This document shows positions 44,642 to 50,034 of a stretch of 50,034 bases of DNA, piece after piece. Made by a program: the position numbers and the translations under genes. The notes beneath the pieces were generated by a model, which worked only from the letters and a program-made list of their open reading frames with translations, made no database searches and had not been told where the DNA came from. The DNA lies in the NCBI GenBank assembly GCA_027575765.1, contig JANBPT010000257.1:1-50034 (forward strand), given 5' to 3'. The DNA comes from Tieghemiomyces parasiticus. Taxonomy: Eukaryota; Kickxellomycota; Dimargaritomycetes; Dimargaritales; Dimargaritaceae. Position 1 is the stretch's first letter; every line of letters starts with the position of its first letter.

Positions 44642-45727
44642 ATGCCGACCACCATCGTCCGCTCCGTCGCGGATGCCACCGGTCCGGTCTTCCGGGAGAC
44701 CTGCGAGCACATTCTCAAGGCCAAATGCGCAGCTGCCCGCGGTCCTGCGGGTACGCCTTGCCCCCAATTGCACTTCCGCATCATCAAACGACCATACACC
44801 GACCTCTCCCTCGGTGATTGCTCATACCTTAATACCTGCCACCGCCTGGATACCTGCCGATACATCCATTACGAGCTGGACGATACGCCAGCCGAGTCAA
44901 CGGACCAGCCGTCGGTGGCGGCCGCCCCCGACAGCGAGGCCGATACATCACCTCCCTCCTCTGCAGCTCCCGAGGGTGTCCAGCCACCCCCGACAACTGT
45001 GGCCCATGTGGCTGCCCCGAGTGCGGACGGCGCCTCATATCCGCCGTTATACCCGTCCCAGTGGATCAACTGCGATGTGCGTACCCTGGATTTCCGGATA
45101 CTGGGCAAGTTCAGCATCATCATGGCCGACCCACCCTGGGACATCCGCATGTCGCTGCCGTACGGCACCATGTCGGACGAAGAGATGAAAGCCATGCAGG
45201 TCTGTGAGCTCCAGGACGAGGGTCTCATCTTTTTGTGGGTGACGGGTCGCGCCATGGAACTTGGTCGTGAGTGCCTGGCCGCCTGGGGTTACGAGCGCGT
45301 GGACGAGATTGTATGGGTTAAGATCAACCAGCTGCAGCGACTGATCCGCACGGGCCGGACGGGCCACTGGCTCAACCACAGCAAGGAGCACTGCCTGGTG
45401 GGTGCCAAGGGCCGCCCTCAACGGTGGCTCAACGGTGGGGTGGACTGCGACGTGATCGTGTCTGAGGTCCGTGAGACTAGCCGGAAACCCGACCAGATCT
45501 ACGGCATCATCGACCGCCTGTCGCCGGGCACCCGGAAACTTGAACTGTTCGGCCGTAGCCACAATACCCGCCCTGGCTGGGTTACGCTCGGTAACCAGCT
45601 CAACGGCGCCCGGGTGTACGACAAGGAGGTCGTGGACAAATTCAACCGATGCTACCCTGACACCCCGCTCGCGCTGACGCCCCTGCCCGAGACATTACCC
45701 ACCCTACCGGCCGAGGATACCGGGTAG
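44642..45727 (+). CDS. MT-A70 family mRNA m6A methyltransferase (METTL3/IME4-like)
   Basis: Single exon, 361 residues from the ATG at 44642. The enzyme transfers methyl from S-adenosylmethionine to adenosine N6 in mRNA. Two tandem CCCH zinc fingers lead the protein: Cys21/Cys29/Cys40/His44, and Cys60/Cys66/Cys72/His76 within LGDCSYLNTCHRLDTCRYIHYEL, which is METTL3-specific. A Ser/Pro/Ala-rich linker (about 82-138) follows, then the methyltransferase domain with catalytic DPPW at 163-166. Further landmarks are FLWVTGRAMELGRECLAAWGYERVDEIVWVK, GHWLNHSKEHCLVGAKG and the RKLELFGRSHNTRPGWVTLGNQL end. Compared with about 580 residues for human METTL3, the region before the fingers is almost absent. 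The frame is open upstream to a GTG at 44534, so a spliced 5' exon cannot be excluded. AATAAA at 45756. Confidence 0.95.
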   Translation: MPTTIVRSVADATGPVFRETCEHILKAKCAAARGPAGTPCPQLHFRIIKRPYTDLSLGDCSYLNTCHRLDTCRYIHYELDDTPAESTDQPSVAAAPDSEADTSPPSSAAPEGVQPPPTTVAHVAAPSADGASYPPLYPSQWINCDVRTLDFRILGKFSIIMADPPWDIRMSLPYGTMSDEEMKAMQVCELQDEGLIFLWVTGRAMELGRECLAAWGYERVDEIVWVKINQLQRLIRTGRTGHWLNHSKEHCLVGAKGRPQRWLNGGVDCDVIVSEVRETSRKPDQIYGIIDRLSPGTRKLELFGRSHNTRPGWVTLGNQLNGARVYDKEVVDKFNRCYPDTPLALTPLPETLPTLPAEDTG

Positions 45728-46480
45728 TCGTAGGGCCTGGTCTGGATTCTATATAAATAAAATGCACTATCGGCCTATCGTATCTAGTTTGAGCTTGGAC
45801 GCACAAATGTAGCCGGTGGCAGCTACGAAGGAGGTACTCCCTAGCAAGTTCTCTTTTGTCCACGGCGTTGGTGATGTAAAGTAAGGGGTTCGCAATGGGA
45901 GGTACATCGTCACAGGAAGGATACCCGCCTTCCTATCACAGGCAATAGCGACACCACCTCGTTCATTCGACTCGGCAAGTCAAAACGGCCTCCTTGGTGG
46001 GATCTAACGGAGTGCATTGATACGCAGCGGCCAATGGTCCTACACTAACCGTCTCCCTCCACGTATCTCACCCAATCCTGACCGCCAAACCAAGCCCACT
46101 GGGGAAATCTGACGTTTGTGCAACGTACCAGAGTGAATTCGCACCTTGCACCCAGACGGAGATCAACTGGCCTGGTTCGCGTTTGTCTTCCCCAACTGCG
46201 CGCCGTATGAACTGGCGCTCCCCTCCCACCCTCCAGGCAGGCCGCGTTCCCTCACTGGGGGGAGGGACAGGGCCCGCCTCCCTGCTGCAAATGAGAGTAA
46301 ACTGGTGCTGCCGAGGGTAGTTATATCTATGCAACCGCCCGCACCCGTCACGTATAGATCTTCCCCAACCGTTGACTTCCAAGTAACTACGCCCCCCTTT
46401 AGTGCATTTCGCCGTTTGACGTATTCCATCCTTTCCCTGTCGTTCACTTCCTGCTTATACAGCCTTCTATCTAGCTCACC
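45728..46480. promoter_or_regulatory. METTL3-adenosine kinase spacer
   Basis: It contains AATAAA at 45756-45761 for the upstream gene and a CT-rich leader (46340-46475) before the adenosine kinase ATG. No additional gene is visible. Confidence 0.45.
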
Positions 46481-48064
46481 ATGTCCGCATCTGACAACCA
46501 GAACCTCAAGGGCGCCATCGTTGGCATGTGCAACCCACTGCTCGACATTTGTGCCGATGTTGACACCGATTTCCTGAAGAAGTACGTTCGAAGGTGACTG
46601 AGCAGCCGATCCCACGGAATCGCGCTGAAGGCCAGCGATTGGCCACCTCTTCTATGTGCGTCTTGGCTATCTTTCGACTGCCAAGCAGAAGCGACATTAC
46701 TAGCCTCTCGGTCGCGTACTAACCCTGCACTTCGTAACTTTGCACAAAATCATGACCCTTTCATATTCCTTGTCAGGTATGGCCTGAAGGCCAACGATGC
46801 CATCCTGGCTTCGGAGGAACACGTCCCCCTGTAAGTAACTGAACCTTAATTCATCATTTAGGCCCCACGGCCGTCTATTCATTGTTAATCTATGTTTCGC
46901 CAAAATCCTGGCGGCCGAATAGGTCACGAAGCGGGGAAACTCACTCAAATTATCTCTCCTTGGTCTGCCACCGCTTCATATCCTCGTCTATGAACGGGCC
47001 AGGTTCGACGATATGGTCAAAAAGTACACTGTCAAGTACATCGCCGGCGGTGCCGGTCAGAACGCCCTGCGTGGCGCCCAGGTAAGATCCCGTTAGCCCT
47101 AATCTTGATTAACTGTGGGCGATGTAGAACTATACAGACCGAGGTGACCCTTGTACTTCTTATCATGGTGACCAAAACTAACCGCACTCGATCGATCCAT
47201 GACCTATTATTTCTGCCATTACCTCCCACTGTCCATACTACCCAGCGCCTGCTCCCCGCCGGCGCCACTACCTTCATCGGTTGTATCTCAAACGACAAGT
47301 ACGGCCAGGAGATCACCAACGCTGCCAAGAAGGACGGCCTCAAGCCGCTGTACATGATTGACGAGGCCAAGCCCACGGGTACCTGCGCCCTGCTCATCAC
47401 CGGTACCGACCGTTCCCTGGTGGCTAACCTGGCCGCGGCCAACAGCTACGACGTTAAGCACCTGCGCCAGCCCGAGAACTGGTCCAGCATTGAGGCCGCC
47501 CAGTACTATTACATCACTGGATTCTTCCTCACCGTATCCCCGGCCAGTATCATGGAGGTGGCCAAACACGCCCATGCTCAAGGGAAGACCTTCATGATGA
47601 ACGTGTCGGCACCGTTCACCCCGGAGTTCTACAAGGCCAACTGGGAAGAGGTTATGCCCTACGTGGACGTGCTGTTCGGCAACGAGACCGAGGCCGAGGC
47701 CTGGTCCAAAAACTTTGGCTACGAGACCTCTGATCTGTCCCAGATCGCCCGCCGTATCGCCGACCTGCCCAAGCTCAACGCTGCCAAGCCCCGCACCGTC
47801 ATTATCACCCACGGCGACAAAGCCACCCTGGTCGCCGTCCAGGGTCAGGCCGATGTGACCACCTTCCCTGTCAACCCCGTCCCCAAGGCCGAGATTGTCG
47901 ACACCAACGGTGCGGGTGATGCCTTTGTCGCTGGATTCCTCGGCCAGTACGTCCAGGGCAAGCCCCTTTCGACCAGCGTCGAGTGTGGACACTGGCTCGC
48001 CTCCCAGGTGATTCGTGAGAGTGGCGCCAGCTACCCCGACAAGCTTGCCCACTTTGAGGCCTAA
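46481..48064 (+). CDS. Adenosine kinase
   Basis: Four exons: 46481-46581, 46777-46830, 47003-47081, 47246-48064. All have GT-AG borders and consistent phase, giving 350 residues, a typical length. The enzyme phosphorylates adenosine to AMP with ATP, recycling adenosine released from S-adenosylhomocysteine. It belongs to the ribokinase/PfkB fold. Visible landmarks are the start GMCNPLLDICADVD, the substrate-binding GGAGQNALRGAQ split by the third intron (usually GGATQN), the lid and strand segment ATTFIGCISNDKYGQ, VLFGNETEAEAW, and the PfkB signature VDTNGAGDAFVAGF with catalytic Asp303. The C-terminus ends YPDKLAHFEA. AATAAA lies at 48245. The downstream neighbour is repetitive DNA. The upstream neighbour on the same strand is the m6A methyltransferase, biochemically connected through S-adenosylhomocysteine. 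Confidence 0.97.
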
Positions 48065-48244
48065 TTCTCGTCCGATTGACGGACACCCCCCCCCCTGGGG
48101 GATCAGGTACTCTTCTGACCCTGTGACCCCTGGCCTTCGATCGCGAACTTCCCCCCCTTTTAACCTAGCCTGCCCCTCCGCCATATCCCTCGGATTCGTA
48201 GGGTTGACGGGCTAGAGCTAAACATAGCTATTTCGGACATTGCA

Positions 48245-48250
48245 AATAAA
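48245..48250 (+). terminator. PolyA signal of adenosine kinase
   Basis: AATAAA about 180 bases after the TAA stop. Confidence 0.5.
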
Positions 48251-49401
48251 ACTGACATGACATTGCTCGTCCTAGTGCGAATAGCTTTCCAGCTTCTGAA
48301 AGGATGATGTGAGGGCGCCGACATAAACGTGTACTAGTACATGGATGGAATATTGTATCAGTACAAGTAAGTGGAGGTAGAATACAGACTAAACCATATA
48401 TAGGTCAATGAGAGGTACTTGTTTTCGTCCAAGTAGGTCGGGTCCAGAGGCGAGTGTGTCGGCGCGCTTTTTTTTTCCTACATACGGTGATAACAGTTCT
48501 CCACTCCTCCGCATGGGCTGTAGTCACACGACACAGGGGGATATTTAGAAACCAATACTGGGAGTATTGAAACAGGCTTACAGGTGAACTTTGGGGACGA
48601 AATAGGGGGTACTACTTGGCTTGGTCCATTCTAAAGACGGGGGCATTACTCGCTGCGTCGCTTGCCTTTTTAAATGCCTTATAGGCATGTCTTGAGGCTC
48701 TAACCTCATCTCTGACCATGTTTACCAGCTGCGATATGCGGGCCCCCGGTAGTAGTTTGCTAATTAGGTCGCAGAGTCAAGGATACCCATGCTACACTTC
48801 CTAGTTCATTAGGATCTATCACTTCTTACTTCATTTTCATTTGCAAGGGAATCATATCTACCTCAAAGCTAACCATCCGGCCTGGTCACCCAATAGGCAG
48901 CGGTGAAAATCTTGTCGGTGAGAGAATTCGGGTCATAACCCCCCCCAACGACTAGATGTTTAATCTATCCAGTCCTGTTACTATTCTCTTACTAATTTTT
49001 CCGCCATCTTTCACGGCAACCTGAGGTTGAGAGGGTATGATAGGCAAGTCTCCTAGAAAGCCATCGATGGCTATTACTACTGGTACGTACTTTATGCGAT
49101 TAATCTCGTCAATAGTTTTGATAGGGCCAGGTACAGTTTTAGTAGAGGCCATTATCATTGGTAACGCAGCCTGGGTCTGCCTCTGTCACCCTGCTGAAAA
49201 CATCAGCAGCTGAAGGGACTGTCCCGAAAGTGGTCCAGTGCTAATCTAGACCCGCGGAGAACGTTTCGATAGTGAAGCGCACCAAGTACCAAGCAAAAAC
49301 CATCAAGTCTAACTTACCGATATACTCTAAAAGAGCCCACCACAAAATTTGATCACCATGCTATCAACTTCATGTTGCACATACTCCGGCTCATGCGAGA
49401 T
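48251..49401. other. AT-rich stretch before repeat copy 2
   Basis: No firm gene. A minus-strand ATG frame at 49158-48952 (68 codons) has AT-ending codons throughout and reads protein-like (YVPVVIAIDGFLGDLPIIPS). It differs in codon use from all housekeeping genes here and may be a fragment of a mobile element or orphan gene. A T homopolymer occurs near 48470. Confidence 0.35.
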
Positions 49402-50034
49402 ATTTCCCTTACTTATTGGCGGCCGGGTCCAGACACTAAACCTTACAGCAGCGTTTGTAGGGGCCATCAAGACGTCCTTCCCTACACTCAAACAGTGGGT
49501 GGACCACTCCGAGTGTGGCTGGGTCTACTGGACCCTCTAACAATGAGATCAGGGCCCAATCCAAGGTGCTCCAAGCAGCAATCGTGCATCCCACAACTGC
49601 TCCTACTGTTAATTACCCACAGCCGCAAATACAATAAAAAGGGACCATCCCTTGCCACCTCTCAATTCGGTACTTACCTTACTGGGGCCTGGGCGGTCAA
49701 GATTGCCCGGTGCCCAGGCAGGTGGCCCCGCCTGGCACTACCTTCCATCCTTCTTGGGTGTCGGGGGTAGCGGGGACATCTGTCTGCGTTGGGTCCTTAG
49801 GGGCTCATCGACAGTACATTTTTTGGTAGTGGACTAGCAGGCTCGCCTGCCGGTCCTTCCTTCATTCACAAAGAAAAGTCAGCAATAGATCTGTTCATTA
49901 TTCAATTTCGGGTTCCTGATCCAGAAGGCAACTGGACCTGGGGGGATGGCCTGCGGAACCTCCTTCTCGACCATGGTTCTCCCCTGATCGATGCCGCTCA
50001 CCGCGTTGCTCATAGCATGTACAAGGGTACTGTT
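49402..50034 (+). repeat. Long dispersed direct repeat, copy 2 (truncated by window end)
   Basis: Same orientation as 13617-14250, with a sharp left boundary at the shared ATTTCCC. The match continues to the last base of the window, so the element extends beyond it. One frame is open from before the boundary to 49770, whereas copy 1 has a TGA in that frame. Confidence 0.9.

Noticed and set aside
47288..48184. 298-codon minus-strand frame opposite adenosine kinase
   Set aside because: Gly/Val/Leu/His-rich shadow of the kinase coding strand, caused by its GC-rich third positions.
1..50034. CRISPR array, bacterial operons or insertion sequences
   Set aside because: No regularly spaced direct repeats; genes have spliceosomal introns and polyA signals, so the DNA is eukaryotic.

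Overview
This window looks like nuclear DNA from a fungus, most likely an early-diverging (non-Dikarya) lineage. The evidence is multi-exon genes with short introns (about 60-500 nt), GTAAGT/GTAGGT donors and at least one TACTAAC branch-point box, AATAAA signals after stops, and a fungal-style gene set: heat shock factor, PGS1, BRX1 and adenosine kinase, alongside an MT-A70/METTL3 enzyme that keeps its CCCH zinc fingers and a UBTD-type ubiquitin-like protein. A zoopagomycete/Kickxellomycotina-like source is only a guess.

Layout, left to right. 1-3053: no supportable gene. 3054-6755 (-): a nine-exon type II AAA+ ATPase, closest in plan to AFG2B/SPATA5L1. 7184-8422 (-): signal peptide peptidase. 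9715-11284 (+): TatD/TATDN1 nuclease. 12281-13237 (+): Myb-repeat protein whose 5' end lies further upstream. 13617-14250: first copy of a long dispersed repeat. 16222-17942 (-): heat shock transcription factor. 20748-22212 (-): UBTD1/2-like protein. 23742-25196 (+): an unrecognised four-exon protein with a GC-AG intron. 26773-28365 (+): phosphatidylglycerophosphate synthase. 28885-30204 (+): BRX1. 31256-32617 (+): retrotransposon-Gag-like gene with its own TATA box and polyA signal. 32814-33311 (-): possible L7Ae-fold protein. 34047-34169 (+): 40-residue secreted cationic peptide. 36888-38023 (-): two-exon gene of unknown function inside a strongly CpG-depleted island. 39968-40740 (+): decayed mariner transposase. 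40741-44641: AT-rich gene-poor stretch with ORF fragments. 44642-45727 (+): METTL3-like m6A methyltransferase. 46481-48064 (+): adenosine kinase. 49402-50034: second repeat copy, cut by the window end.

The window alternates between GC- and CpG-rich housekeeping genes and accessory stretches (about 13.2-16.2 kb, 30.2-44.6 kb and 48.1-50.0 kb) that carry repeats, transposon debris and orphan ORFs. The genes do not form one pathway. The METTL3/adenosine kinase pair is a plausible functional neighbourhood: methylation from S-adenosylmethionine yields S-adenosylhomocysteine, whose hydrolysis gives adenosine, the kinase substrate. Exon models were built by hand from splice signals and reading phase; none was checked against transcripts or databases.
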